From the NCBI GenBank assembly GCA_002070505.1, contig MWDJ01000002.1, positions 186,001-250,000 on the forward strand: a DNA stretch of 64,000 nucleotides, written 5' to 3'. The stretch's first letter is position 1. Each line of letters opens with the position of its first letter. This document shows positions 33,874-42,725 of this stretch, one piece after another. The notes under the pieces were generated by a model. The model worked only from the letters and a program-made list of their open reading frames with translations. It searched no databases and had not been told where the DNA came from. The stretch comes from Bacteroidetes bacterium ADurb.Bin145 (GTDB lineage Bacteria > Bacteroidota > Bacteroidia > Bacteroidales > VadinHA17). Position numbers and translations under genes: made by a program.

Positions 33874-36663
33874 ATGAACGGAAGCATAGAAATCAGGGGA
33901 GCGAGAGTACATAATCTAAAGAATATCAGCCTTAAGATCCCCCGTAACAGGTTTATTGTGATTACCGGAGTATCAGGTTCAGGTAAATCCTCGCTTGCTT
34001 TCGATACTATTTATGCAGAAGGGCAGAGAAGGTATGTAGAGAGCCTTTCGGCTTATGCACGTCAGTTTCTTGGCAGGATGAACAAACCGGAGGTGGATTT
34101 CATAACAGGTATCCCGCCGGCAATTGCAATAGAACAGAAGGTAAACACCCGCAATCCTCGATCAACAGTAGGTACTGCGACAGAAATATATGATTATCTG
34201 CGCCTTCTCTATTCCAGGATAGGGAAAACTTATTCACCTGTTTCAGGAAAGGAGGTAAAGAAGCACAGTGTCGACGACATTGTAAACTTCCTGGCTGCGC
34301 TTCCTGAAGGAACAACGGTAATTATAACTTCTGCCGGGGAGATACCCGAAAAAATAAAGATATCAGATTATTTGTCCTTCCTCCGGAAACAGGGATTCAA
34401 CAGGATCGAATCAGATGGAGAACTTATAAGAATTGATGAAATAAAAGAACCTGAGAACTTTAAACCCGGTCAGCGGATAAATATAGTCATCGACAGGCTT
34501 ATTACAAGTCACCTGGCAGATGATTTCAGCAGGGCTGCCGATTCTGCCCAGACTGCCTTCCATACCGGTAAAGGATATTGCCAGGTAATTGTCTACACAA
34601 AAGATGGGCTAACAAGGGAGAATTTCTCGAATAAATTTGAAGAGGATGGCATCCTGTTCGAGGAGCCTTCGGAGTATCTCTTCAGTTTTAACAATCCCAT
34701 CGGCGCCTGTCCTGTCTGCGAAGGTTATGGCAAGATAATAGGCGTGGATCCCAATCTTGTCATTCCTGATCAGAATCTGTCAGTATATGATGATGCCATC
34801 GTATGCTGGAAGGGTGAGACCATGAAAAAATGGAAGGAGCGGCTCATAATGAATGCCGATCTTTTTGGATTTCCTGTTCACAAGCCGTATTATCAGTTAA
34901 CTGAAGAGCAGAAGGCACTTCTTTGGAAAGGAAATCGTTATTTCTACGGACTAAATAAATTCTTTGAACATCTTGAAGAAAAGAAATACAAGATCCAGTA
35001 CCGTGTTCTTTTAAGCCGTTACCGTGGAAAAACAACCTGTACTGAATGCAACGGGTCAAGGCTTAAGAAAGAGGCCGGTTATGTAAAAGTTGGCGGAAAA
35101 ACTATCCAGGATCTTGTAAGGCTGCCGGTCGATAAGCTTTACAGTCATTTCAGTAACATTACCCTGTCAGATGAAGAGAATGTCATTGCAGAAAGGATTC
35201 TGAAGGAGATCACTGTCAGGCTTCGTTTGCTTTTGGATGTAGGGCTGCCCTATCTTACTCTTGACAGGCTTTCATCGACTCTTTCGGGAGGAGAATCACA
35301 GAGGATCAATCTCTCAACATCACTTGCCAGCAACCTTGTTGGATCGATGTACATCCTCGACGAACCAAGCATCGGCCTTCATCCGCGCGACACTAATCTT
35401 CTTATCAGAGTCCTTAAGGAACTTCGTGATATGGGGAATACGGTAATTGTTGTGGAACATGAAGAAGAGATTATCAGGGCAGCTGACGAGATAATTGACC
35501 TTGGGCCGGAAGCCGGACGGCTGGGAGGAGAAGTGGTGTTTCAGGGGAGTCTTGACCTGACAACTGCAAATCAATCGCTGACATCGTCTTATATGAGCGG
35601 CAGAATGACAATACCCATACCCAAAACAAGAAGGAAATGGAACAGCTACATTGAAATTAAAGGTGCGAGGGAAAATAATCTGAAGAATATTGATGTCAGG
35701 TTCCCGCTTCATACAATCACTTCAGTTACCGGAGTCAGCGGTTCAGGTAAATCAAGCCTGGTATCTGAAATACTTTATAAATCACTCAGCAACAGGATAC
35801 ATGGCAATAACCTGAAACCCGGCAGTTTCAGGGAAATTACAGGTGATGTTAGCGGTCTTACAGGAGTAGAACTTGTTGATCAGAATCCTATCGGCAAATC
35901 AAGCAGGTCGAATCCGGTTACTTATTTAAAAGCTTACGATGAGATCAGGAAACTTTATGCAGAGCAACAGGCCTCGGTACAGAACAATTTCAAGGCGTCG
36001 CATTTCTCTTTTAATATTGAAGGCGGACGCTGCGAGGAGTGCCAGGGAGAAGGTCTCATAAGGGTCGAAATGCAGTTCATGGCCGATGTGGAACTTACCT
36101 GTGAAGCATGTAAAGGTAAACGTTTCCGCAAGGAGATCCTGGAAGTTAAATATCATGGTAAAAATATTTACGACATGCTTGAGATGACTATTGATGATGC
36201 TATTGCTTTTTTCAGCAGTCATCCCGGGAAGAGTGAGAAAAGGATAATAGAAAAGCTTAAGCCGCTTTCCGATGTAGGTCTGGGATATATCAAGATGGGG
36301 CAGTCATCAAGTACACTTTCCGGCGGGGAGAGCCAGAGGGTCAAGCTGGCATACTTCCTGAGCCAGGAAAAAGATGCAGGTCATATGCTTTTTATATTCG
36401 ATGAACCCACAACAGGGCTACATTTCCATGATATCAACAAACTATTAGGGTCGGTCAATGCTCTTGTTGACCATGGTCATTCAGTTATCCTCATTGAGCA
36501 TAACCAGGAAGTTATAAAGAGCTCCGACTGGGTTATAGATCTCGGTCCTGAAGGAGGAGAAGAAGGTGGATATATTGTGTTTCAGGGCAAGCCTGAAGAT
36601 CTTGCAAAGTGCAGGGAATCCTATACAGGAAGATATCTTTCCAATAAACTACCTGAAAAATAG
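33874..36663 (+). CDS. uvrA: excinuclease ABC subunit A
   Basis: 929 residues from the ATG at 33874 (MNGSIEIRGARVHNLKNIS, the usual UvrA opening). Two ABC modules: Walker A GVSGSGKSSLAFD and GVSGSGKSSLVSE; signatures LSGGESQRINL and LSGGESQRVKL; Walker B LDEPSIGLHPRD and FDEPTTGLHFHD. Zinc-finger cysteines are present in both halves (CPVCEGYG with CTECNGSR, and CEECQGEG with CEACKGKR). UvrA2 with UvrB scans DNA for bulky lesions in nucleotide excision repair. It is monocistronic with its own promoter box. Confidence 0.97.
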   Translation: MNGSIEIRGARVHNLKNISLKIPRNRFIVITGVSGSGKSSLAFDTIYAEGQRRYVESLSAYARQFLGRMNKPEVDFITGIPPAIAIEQKVNTRNPRSTVGTATEIYDYLRLLYSRIGKTYSPVSGKEVKKHSVDDIVNFLAALPEGTTVIITSAGEIPEKIKISDYLSFLRKQGFNRIESDGELIRIDEIKEPENFKPGQRINIVIDRLITSHLADDFSRAADSAQTAFHTGKGYCQVIVYTKDGLTRENFSNKFEEDGILFEEPSEYLFSFNNPIGACPVCEGYGKIIGVDPNLVIPDQNLSVYDDAIVCWKGETMKKWKERLIMNADLFGFPVHKPYYQLTEEQKALLWKGNRYFYGLNKFFEHLEEKKYKIQYRVLLSRYRGKTTCTECNGSRLKKEAGYVKVGGKTIQDLVRLPVDKLYSHFSNITLSDEENVIAERILKEITVRLRLLLDVGLPYLTLDRLSSTLSGGESQRINLSTSLASNLVGSMYILDEPSIGLHPRDTNLLIRVLKELRDMGNTVIVVEHEEEIIRAADEIIDLGPEAGRLGGEVVFQGSLDLTTANQSLTSSYMSGRMTIPIPKTRRKWNSYIEIKGARENNLKNIDVRFPLHTITSVTGVSGSGKSSLVSEILYKSLSNRIHGNNLKPGSFREITGDVSGLTGVELVDQNPIGKSSRSNPVTYLKAYDEIRKLYAEQQASVQNNFKASHFSFNIEGGRCEECQGEGLIRVEMQFMADVELTCEACKGKRFRKEILEVKYHGKNIYDMLEMTIDDAIAFFSSHPGKSEKRIIEKLKPLSDVGLGYIKMGQSSSTLSGGESQRVKLAYFLSQEKDAGHMLFIFDEPTTGLHFHDINKLLGSVNALVDHGHSVILIEHNQEVIKSSDWVIDLGPEGGEEGGYIVFQGKPEDLAKCRESYTGRYLSNKLPEK

Positions 36664-36667
36664 CGGT

Positions 36668-37117
36668 TTATTTCTTCAGTTTAAATCCGAACATAATCGC
36701 TACACAGCCGTTTGCTGGTGCATTGCCTGATGACTGGTTTCCTGAGGAGGTCACTTTTACTACAAGTTTAAGCTGCTGGCTGGCCTGCAGCTTAAAATCC
36801 CAGGTATTGGCATAATCTTTATCCTTGTTTGTATAAAGGACATTTTTATTTGCATCAAGGACCCTGAACTCAATGTTTGGAAGCTGGCTGTCTCCCACTA
36901 TTGAGACCCTGTAATCCATATCTGAATAGAAGGTTTTATACAATTCAGCTTCTTCGCCTTCTATCAGAACGGCGGCGTGGTAGTTACCGTCGTGCGTATA
37001 GCCGCTGAGTTTCGGGAGACATTCTCTTTTGGCAAATGCCTTACATTGAGCATCAGCATAGTTAATGGAAGCAAAAATGAATAATGCAAGGACAGGTATA
37101 ATTTTTAAGGCTCTCAT
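36668..37117 (-). CDS. exported hypothetical protein, 149 residues
   Basis: Signal peptide ends near NYADAQ. Mature part about 125 residues, beta-rich, with three Cys (CKAFAKREC near the start and CVAIMFGF near the end) that could form a disulfide in the periplasm. The region VSIVGDSQLPNIEFRVLDANKNVLYTNKD (positions about 71-99) reads like a beta-sandwich. It is cotranscribed with a lipoprotein gene whose stop is 7 bases upstream of its start. Function unknown. Confidence 0.65.
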   Translation of the reverse strand: MRALKIIPVLALFIFASINYADAQCKAFAKRECLPKLSGYTHDGNYHAAVLIEGEEAELYKTFYSDMDYRVSIVGDSQLPNIEFRVLDANKNVLYTNKDKDYANTWDFKLQASQQLKLVVKVTSSGNQSSGNAPANGCVAIMFGFKLKK

Positions 37118-37124
37118 AGCTTTG

Positions 37125-38039
37125 TTATTTTACGAATGAATTTCTGATTTCGGATGCAACAGAAGCAAGCTCCCTGAAAATTTCCGGAGTCATATCGGTA
37201 TTGACTTCAGATTTGAGAACTGTTGTTCTGGAAGCCTCGTCGTACTCAGGTCTGACAGGCGAGGTATTGATCTTTATTTTGTCAAAGACTTTTTTCAGCT
37301 TTGACACTTCAATCATCAGTTCATCGACTGCAGGGTTTCCTTTGCTTCCACTGAGAAGGTTAAGGAGAATATCAATAGAAAGTTTCTGATCAATTATCCT
37401 GCCAATCAGTTTATTGCCGTCGAATGTCTTCATATCGACAAGCTTTGTGGAAATATAAAGGCCTTCAATCCATCCGCCGACAAGAACCATTGCAGCTGTA
37501 GCAGGCTGACCGTTTTCTTCAAGGTATGAGTTTGAGTTCATGAAAGTCTCTGAGACTATTCTCATTATGACTTCGCTGTTATTTATGTTTTCCTCGAGTT
37601 CATCAATATCCTCCTGGTCGATAGCTCTGAGAATACCCAGTCCGTCAGCCATTTTCTTGGCAGCTTCCATGTAATCTATCAATAACTGTGTCTGTTCGTA
37701 AAGACTGGCAAAACTAAGGTCGCAAGTGTAGATACCCAGGTTAAGCGCCATCGATTTGTTTGTTACATAATTATTGACGTTAGAAACAGGATTAAGAAGC
37801 TTCTGATCAAACCCGGCTCCTGCAGATTTAATAAGCATTGCAGATTCGAGGGGAGAAGGCAGCGCCTGGAATACTTTTTCAGCTCTCTTTATATCCTCGA
37901 GTATAGCAGCATTATTTCCCATATCAACTTTGACCTCTTCCTGCTGCGCTTTTTTGCCTCCTTTGCACCCGCTGCCAAGTATCATGAAAAGAGCCACTAC
38001 AACAAGAATACCTGAACCAATTCTGAACTTTTTATTCAT
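37125..38039 (-). CDS. hypothetical lipoprotein, 304 residues
   Basis: Signal peptide with lipobox (LGSGC, Cys25). The mature part is almost all helical: several long amphipathic helices (EDIKRAEKVFQALPSP, LLIDYMEAAKKMADGLG, QEDIDELEENINNSEV, LMIEVSKLKKVFDKIK). No cysteine apart from the lipidated one and YTCDL. It precedes the 149-residue exported protein by 7 bases, so they likely act together at the envelope. No family or function recognised. Confidence 0.68.
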   Translation of the reverse strand: MNKKFRIGSGILVVVALFMILGSGCKGGKKAQQEEVKVDMGNNAAILEDIKRAEKVFQALPSPLESAMLIKSAGAGFDQKLLNPVSNVNNYVTNKSMALNLGIYTCDLSFASLYEQTQLLIDYMEAAKKMADGLGILRAIDQEDIDELEENINNSEVIMRIVSETFMNSNSYLEENGQPATAAMVLVGGWIEGLYISTKLVDMKTFDGNKLIGRIIDQKLSIDILLNLLSGSKGNPAVDELMIEVSKLKKVFDKIKINTSPVRPEYDEASRTTVLKSEVNTDMTPEIFRELASVASEIRNSFVK

Positions 38040-38133
38040 AATTAAATTTTTTAATTGTCAAGTCTAATTCCCGACTAAATTAGTATATTATTTTTATTTT
38101 TCAAAAACAGCAACAGGTTATTGAAGCTATTTC

Positions 38134-38141
38134 TAACTTTG
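38134..38141 (+). promoter_or_regulatory. -7 box (TAACTTTG) upstream of the gene at 38158
   Basis: Exact TAnnTTTG match 16 bases before the TTG start codon, giving a very short leader. No clear -33 element. Confidence 0.4.
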
Positions 38142-38157
38142 GAAAAATTATATTCAC

Positions 38158-38673
38158 TTGGTCAGATCAGATAAGAAACTCAGGGAGCTTGCCGCAGTTC
38201 TTGAGAAAGGTAACAAGAGCATTATTCTGGAAGCTGTCAGATCGCTTAAGGAAGGAGAACCTTTTGAAGGAGCAATCGCTCTCCTTGCTGCCTTCTATGA
38301 TTCCGCTTCCGACAAATCACTTTTAAAATCAATTGAATCTTTCTTCAATGACATCAAGTACCAGTCGGCCAGCAGCGAGGTCATTGCAGAAATACATAAA
38401 CCCTGGAAAGCCAATACTATCAGCATGCTTATCTCATCATGCTGGCAATCAGGCCTTGATTATTCAGGATATCTTGCCGATATGGCAGCTGCTTACCTTG
38501 AAGCTGATTATGCAACAGCAATTGAATGCATGACTGTAATAGAAGAATCTGTAATCCGTTCAAGCAGAAAGGACAAGGATGATATCATAAAACTTGTACT
38601 TGATAGTCCTCTCGCCTACTCCCACGAAAAAAGCCCGCTGACAAGCGAGCTGGTATCAATACTGCAAAGGTAG
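38158..38673 (+). CDS. hypothetical helical-repeat protein
   Basis: 171 residues, TTG start. No signal. Helical throughout with HEAT-like pairs: LRELAAVLEKGNKSIILEAV, PFEGAIALLAAFYDS, and TISMLISSCWQSG. Resembles small conserved Bacteroidota proteins with ARM/HEAT-like folds that mediate protein contacts. Not assigned a function. The stop is followed at once by a period-7 array and REP-like copy 3. Confidence 0.6.
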   Translation: MVRSDKKLRELAAVLEKGNKSIILEAVRSLKEGEPFEGAIALLAAFYDSASDKSLLKSIESFFNDIKYQSASSEVIAEIHKPWKANTISMLISSCWQSGLDYSGYLADMAAAYLEADYATAIECMTVIEESVIRSSRKDKDDIIKLVLDSPLAYSHEKSPLTSELVSILQR

Positions 38674-38677
38674 AAAA

Positions 38678-38719
38678 GGTTGCAGGGTGCAAGGTGCATG
38701 GTGCAGGTTGCAAGGTGCA
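38678..38719 (+). repeat. period-7 tandem array after the stop at 38673
   Basis: Six consecutive heptamers of the NGGTGCA/GGTTGCA type without a phase slip, starting 5 bases after the TAG. A related heptamer array lies on the minus strand after clpB (48961-48988). Confidence 0.8.
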
Positions 38720-38727
38720 TGGTTTCT

Positions 38728-38764
38728 AATTCCCCCCTCGAGGGGGGTTAGGGGGATGTTTTTT
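38728..38764 (+). repeat. REP-like palindrome, copy 3
   Basis: CCCCCCTCGAGGGGGG perfect 16-bp palindrome, then TTAGGGGGATGTTTTTT. In sense orientation to the gene ending at 38673. A T-run follows, so it could act as a terminator. Confidence 0.82.
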
Positions 38765-38785
38765 CAGGCTGCAGAATATAAGATC

Positions 38786-39763
38786 TTACTCATGCGACGC
38801 GAAATGCTTCATGAACTGTGTCCTTTCAAAGATCACCGGTTTTGCGTAGTTGCGGTAGTTTAATTTTCCTCTGAATTCAGAAATAGAATTATATCCTTTC
38901 TTTTCCATCCAGCCGGCTATCTGCTTGTTCATATCCTTAAGAAAGGGTATCCCCTTCTGGTACAATACTGAACATACCTGTACCGAAGCAGCACCCGCAA
39001 GAAGGTATTTGATCGCATCGGCACCGCTGTGAACACCTGTTGAAGCTGATATATCTATTTTGATATCCTGGGCACTGGCCATAGCTATCCACCTGGTTAC
39101 CAGCCTCATTTCGCTCTCAGTACTGAATACTGAAGCAGGAATTATATCTACCTGGTTTATATCAATATCAAGCTCAAAGAACCTGTTGAACATCACAACG
39201 CCTTCTACTTTTCTGTTATATAACTGGTCAATTAAATAAAGGATATTTGAGAAGCGGTAGCCTATCTTTATTGCCAGGGGGATCTTTATAATATTCTTCA
39301 GTTTTTCAATAAGTTCAAAATAAATCTTTTCTGAATCAGCAGCAGATTTCTTTCTGTCTGTCGGAAGGAAAAACACATTTATCTCAAGGGCATCAGCACC
39401 GGCATCGGCAATATTTTTGGCAAATCCCGTCCACCCTTCTGATGAGAAACAGTTTATACTTGGGATAACCGGTATTGTAAGAACCTCCTTGGCTTTGCGA
39501 ATAAGGTTAAGGTATTCATCAACAGAATGAGATCTTACATAATTTGCCAGGTAATCGCCAGCTTCAGGAAAACCATGAGCGAGATCGATGTTACTGATAT
39601 GACGGGTAATCTGCTCTTCGAAGAGTGATTTAAGTACTACAGCTCCTGCTCCGCTGTCTTCTGCTTCCTTTAAGTAACCGATTGTTGATGTTAGTCCGCT
39701 GCTGCTTACTATTAGAGGGCTTCTAAGGTTCATCCCCAGATATTTGACCGATAGTTTTTCCAT
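38786..39763 (-). CDS. dihydroorotate-dehydrogenase-like flavoprotein
   Basis: 325 residues, FMN-binding TIM barrel of the DHODH/DPD type: MNLRSPLIVSSSGLTST opening, GAGAVVLKSLFEEQ, INCFSSEGWTGFAKNIADAG (positions about 103-122), and STGVHSGADAIKYLLAGAASVQV at the phosphate site (positions about 247-269). The base residue region reads SINCFS, with Cys in place of the class-1 GNPT-type context. It is a recognised DHOD-like protein of Bacteroidota, distinct from PyrD, whose substrate is not settled. It follows yggS by 15 bases and is probably cotranscribed with it. Confidence 0.82.
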   Translation of the reverse strand: MEKLSVKYLGMNLRSPLIVSSSGLTSTIGYLKEAEDSGAGAVVLKSLFEEQITRHISNIDLAHGFPEAGDYLANYVRSHSVDEYLNLIRKAKEVLTIPVIPSINCFSSEGWTGFAKNIADAGADALEINVFFLPTDRKKSAADSEKIYFELIEKLKNIIKIPLAIKIGYRFSNILYLIDQLYNRKVEGVVMFNRFFELDIDINQVDIIPASVFSTESEMRLVTRWIAMASAQDIKIDISASTGVHSGADAIKYLLAGAASVQVCSVLYQKGIPFLKDMNKQIAGWMEKKGYNSISEFRGKLNYRNYAKPVIFERTQFMKHFASHE

Positions 39764-39778
39764 GTTAAGATGTAATTA

Positions 39779-40447
39779 TTAATTTCTTGATCCAAATATA
39801 ACACTTCCGATCCTTACAATTGTACTTCCTTCTTCAATAGCGATCCTGTAATCACCCGACATCCCCATGGATAATTCCTTAAAAGAATTGTCATCAGAAT
39901 AAAATTCAGCTTTCAGTCTCTTAAAGCATTCTGAAAGATATCTGAATTCCCCTCTTATCTGATCTGAATTATCAGTGAATGTCGCCATTCCCATAACCCC
40001 GCAGATCCTTATGTTCCTATGTTCGCTAAAATCATCTGAATTCAGCATTTCCACGGCTTCTTTCAGGCTGAAACCGAATTTACTCTCTTCAATGGCAATA
40101 TAGAACTGAAGCAGACAATCGATCACCCTGCCTGCCTTGCCGGCTTCCTGGTCAATGATTTTCAGCAGCTTATACGAATCTACCGAATGTATCATACTCA
40201 CAAACGGCACGATTGATCTTACTTTATTGCTTTGCAGATGCCCAATGAAGTGCCACTCGATATCACGGGGGAGGGAGTTGTATTTTGAGATCATTTCCTG
40301 CACCCTGTTCTCCCCAAAGACTCTGTGTCCGGCATCATAAGCTTCAAGGATATCGCTTGCAGGTTTGGATTTGGAGACTGCTACAAGCTTAACAGCTGAT
40401 GGTATCTCTTTCCTCAGATCAATAATATTCTGTGCAATATCTGACAT
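39779..40447 (-). CDS. yggS: YggS/PROSC-family PLP homeostasis protein
   Basis: 222 residues, single alanine-racemase-like TIM barrel. The PLP-lysine is in KLVAVSKSKPASDILEAY and the following GHRVFGENRVQE and EWHFIGHLQSNK are the classic YggS blocks. SMGMSGDYRIAIEEGSTIVR (positions 192-211) binds the cofactor phosphate. Known to bind PLP and keep vitamin B6 and amino-acid pools balanced, without racemase activity. Operon with the DHOD-like gene. A -7 box (CAAAAGTA on the plus strand at 40467-40474) lies 20 bases upstream. Confidence 0.93.
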   Translation of the reverse strand: MSDIAQNIIDLRKEIPSAVKLVAVSKSKPASDILEAYDAGHRVFGENRVQEMISKYNSLPRDIEWHFIGHLQSNKVRSIVPFVSMIHSVDSYKLLKIIDQEAGKAGRVIDCLLQFYIAIEESKFGFSLKEAVEMLNSDDFSEHRNIRICGVMGMATFTDNSDQIRGEFRYLSECFKRLKAEFYSDDNSFKELSMGMSGDYRIAIEEGSTIVRIGSVIFGSRN

Positions 40448-40523
40448 AATAAATAAACAGATAAAGCAAAAGTAATAAAAGAGTCTGTGTAAAAACAGAC
40501 AGCATCAAATTTTACTTCAGGAT

Positions 40524-41774
40524 CTATTTCAGTAAATGAATAACCAGTCCGCTTCTCAGTTTAGGTTCAAACCATGTTGTCTTCGGTGGCATAATATTGC
40601 CGGAGTCAGCTATGGTGATCAGTTGTTTCATGGAGACCGGATAAAGAGCAAAGGCTACTTTCATCTCCCCGCTGTCGACTCTGCGTTTAAGCTCGTTAAG
40701 ACCACGGATACCTCCGATAAAATCAATACGTTTAGACCTTCGAAGATCCTGGATATCGAGTATCGGGGCAAGTATTTCATTCGTCAGGATCGTAACATCA
40801 AGGACCCCGATAGGATCATCATCATTATATGTGCCTTTCCGTGCAGTAAGACTGTACCACCTGCCATCGAGGTACAACGAAAAATTATGAAGTTTCCGGG
40901 GTTTATATATCTTCGTCCCCTTTTCCCTGACAACAAATCCCTTTTCAAGTTTTGCCAGGAACTCGGCCGATGAAAGTCCGTTAAGGTCCTTTACAGTTCT
41001 GTTATAATCGATTATTCTCAGCTGGTCGGAAGGAAAATGAACTGCCAGGAAGAAATTATACTCTTCTTTCCCGGTGTGTCCGGGATTGTTATCTGCTTTC
41101 TCCTTTCCGACAAGTGCAGCGGCAGCCGTTCTGTGGTGTCCGTCTGCAATATATGTGTAAGGCACTTTACTGGCGAACAATTCTTCAATCCGCTTCACGG
41201 TCGCCTGGTCACGGATAACCCAGAAATGATGCCCGAAGCCATCTTCAGCTGTAAAATCATATTCAGGTTTTGTTTTCCTTACTATTCTTTTTACTATAGC
41301 ATCAAGCTCCTTAACAGGAGGATAAGCAAAGAAAACCGGTTCAATATTGGCATTGTTAACCCGGATATGCACCATTCTGTCCTGTTCCTTATCAGGTCGT
41401 GTAAGCTCATGTTTTTTAATAACTCCTTTAAGATAATCATCCACAGAAGCGCATCCGACAATGCCATACTGTGTCCTGCCCTTCATAGTCTGGGCATATA
41501 CGTAATATGACGGCTCATTATCCTGAACAAGCCATCCTTTCTCCTGCCACAGGTTAAAATTATCTACCGATTTTTTATATACTTCTTCGGAATGAACATC
41601 TGTACCCTTGCGCAAGTCGATCTCCGCTCTTGTGATATGAAGCAATGAACATTCCTTGTCTTTAGCCATTGCGGCGGCTTCTTCGGTGTTCATGACATCA
41701 TAGGGCAGACAGGCCAAAGAACTCACTATTTCACGGGGAGGTCTGAGTCCCCTGAAAGGTTTCACGATCGCCAT
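40524..41774 (-). CDS. DUF1015 family protein
   Basis: 416 residues, the full length of the DUF1015 family. It opens with VKPFRGLRPP and YDVMNTEEA. The strongly conserved YIADGHHRTAAA motif (about 215-226) contains the His pair. A ParB/Srx-like nuclease or kinase fold has been suggested for the family, and some relatives act as serine kinases (SbnI-type); catalytic identity here is unproven. It follows serA by 17 bases in a serC-serA-DUF1015 operon, a conserved order in Bacteroidota, and so is likely tied to serine metabolism. Confidence 0.88.
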   Translation of the reverse strand: MAIVKPFRGLRPPREIVSSLACLPYDVMNTEEAAAMAKDKECSLLHITRAEIDLRKGTDVHSEEVYKKSVDNFNLWQEKGWLVQDNEPSYYVYAQTMKGRTQYGIVGCASVDDYLKGVIKKHELTRPDKEQDRMVHIRVNNANIEPVFFAYPPVKELDAIVKRIVRKTKPEYDFTAEDGFGHHFWVIRDQATVKRIEELFASKVPYTYIADGHHRTAAAALVGKEKADNNPGHTGKEEYNFFLAVHFPSDQLRIIDYNRTVKDLNGLSSAEFLAKLEKGFVVREKGTKIYKPRKLHNFSLYLDGRWYSLTARKGTYNDDDPIGVLDVTILTNEILAPILDIQDLRRSKRIDFIGGIRGLNELKRRVDSGEMKVAFALYPVSMKQLITIADSGNIMPPKTTWFEPKLRSGLVIHLLK

Positions 41775-41791
41775 AAATCTGATTTAGAATA

Positions 41792-42712
41792 CTACTTATT
41801 AAGTCTGAACTTTTCGTTGCCTGTCTTGAAGTAATCGACTATCTGTCTGGCTGCTGCAACTCCTGCATTAATATTAGCCTCTTCAGTCTGGGCTCCCATC
41901 TTCTTAGCTGTAAAGATGAACCTTCCCTTGTACTTCTCTTCGAAGACAGCTTTGCTATCAGGTTCAACGTCAGAAAGATATTTAATATCCTTACGTTCCT
42001 CGAAAATTTTAAGCAGACCCTCTTCATCGATGACCTCTTTTCTGGCTGTATTTACGAGAACTGCATCTTTCGGCATTTTTTTAAGAAGATCGTAACCGAT
42101 CGATTTCTTTGTTTTGTCATTTGCAGGCATATGCAATGATACGTACTGGCATTTTGAATATAGTTCATCAACCGATTTGCACACTTTTACTCCGGCTTTC
42201 TCTATGATTTCGTCGCTGACGAAAGGATCGAAAGCAAAGACATCCATCCCGAAGCCTTTTGCTATCTCAGCCATGTACTTACCGACATTCCCAAAAGCCT
42301 GTAATCCAAGGGTTTTACCCCGTAATTCCGAGCCGGATTTCCCGGCAAAGCCATTTCTGGCCTGATACAGCATCATTTCAAATGCAAGTTCAGCAACGGC
42401 ATTTGAGTTCTGGCCAGGAGTGTTCATAGCTATGACCTTATGGGCAGTACATGCGGGAAGGTCAAGGTTATCATAACCGGCGCCTGCTCTTACGACTATC
42501 TTAAGTTTTTTAGCGGCATCAAGTACCTGGGCCGTAACCAGATCGGATCTGACAATCATAGCATCGGCATCAGCGACGGCAGCAAGAAGCTCTGATACAT
42601 CCTTATAGTTTTCAAGAAGAACAAGTTGATGTCCGGCAGCATCCGTAACCTCACGGATAAGTTTTATTGCAATAGGTGCAAATGGTTTTTCAGTTGCAAC
42701 AAGTATTTTCAT
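41792..42712 (-). CDS. serA: D-3-phosphoglycerate dehydrogenase, short form
   Basis: 306 residues from the ATG at 42712, 13 bases past the serC stop; the longer frame would overlap serC. It lacks the ACT and intervening domains of the E. coli enzyme. NAD site: GNVGKYMAEIAKGFGMDVFAFDP (positions about 144-166); catalytic Arg in VNTARKEVIDEEGL and Glu in DVEPDS. At the place of the usual catalytic His (PHxGA) the sequence reads TAKKMGAQTEEAN, i.e. Lys. A Lys form (type IIIK) is known from Entamoeba PGDH and related Bacteroidales enzymes as I recall. It oxidises 3-phosphoglycerate in the first step of serine synthesis. Context with serC fixes the role. Confidence 0.92.
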   Translation of the reverse strand: MKILVATEKPFAPIAIKLIREVTDAAGHQLVLLENYKDVSELLAAVADADAMIVRSDLVTAQVLDAAKKLKIVVRAGAGYDNLDLPACTAHKVIAMNTPGQNSNAVAELAFEMMLYQARNGFAGKSGSELRGKTLGLQAFGNVGKYMAEIAKGFGMDVFAFDPFVSDEIIEKAGVKVCKSVDELYSKCQYVSLHMPANDKTKKSIGYDLLKKMPKDAVLVNTARKEVIDEEGLLKIFEERKDIKYLSDVEPDSKAVFEEKYKGRFIFTAKKMGAQTEEANINAGVAAARQIVDYFKTGNEKFRLNK

Positions 42713-42725
42713 GGTCACAATCGGA

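Noticed and set aside
31493..36663. Toxin-antitoxin or defence island around the RHH gene
   Set aside because: The RHH protein is paired with an SPFH scaffold, not a toxin; no nuclease, methylase or phage gene is present in the region.
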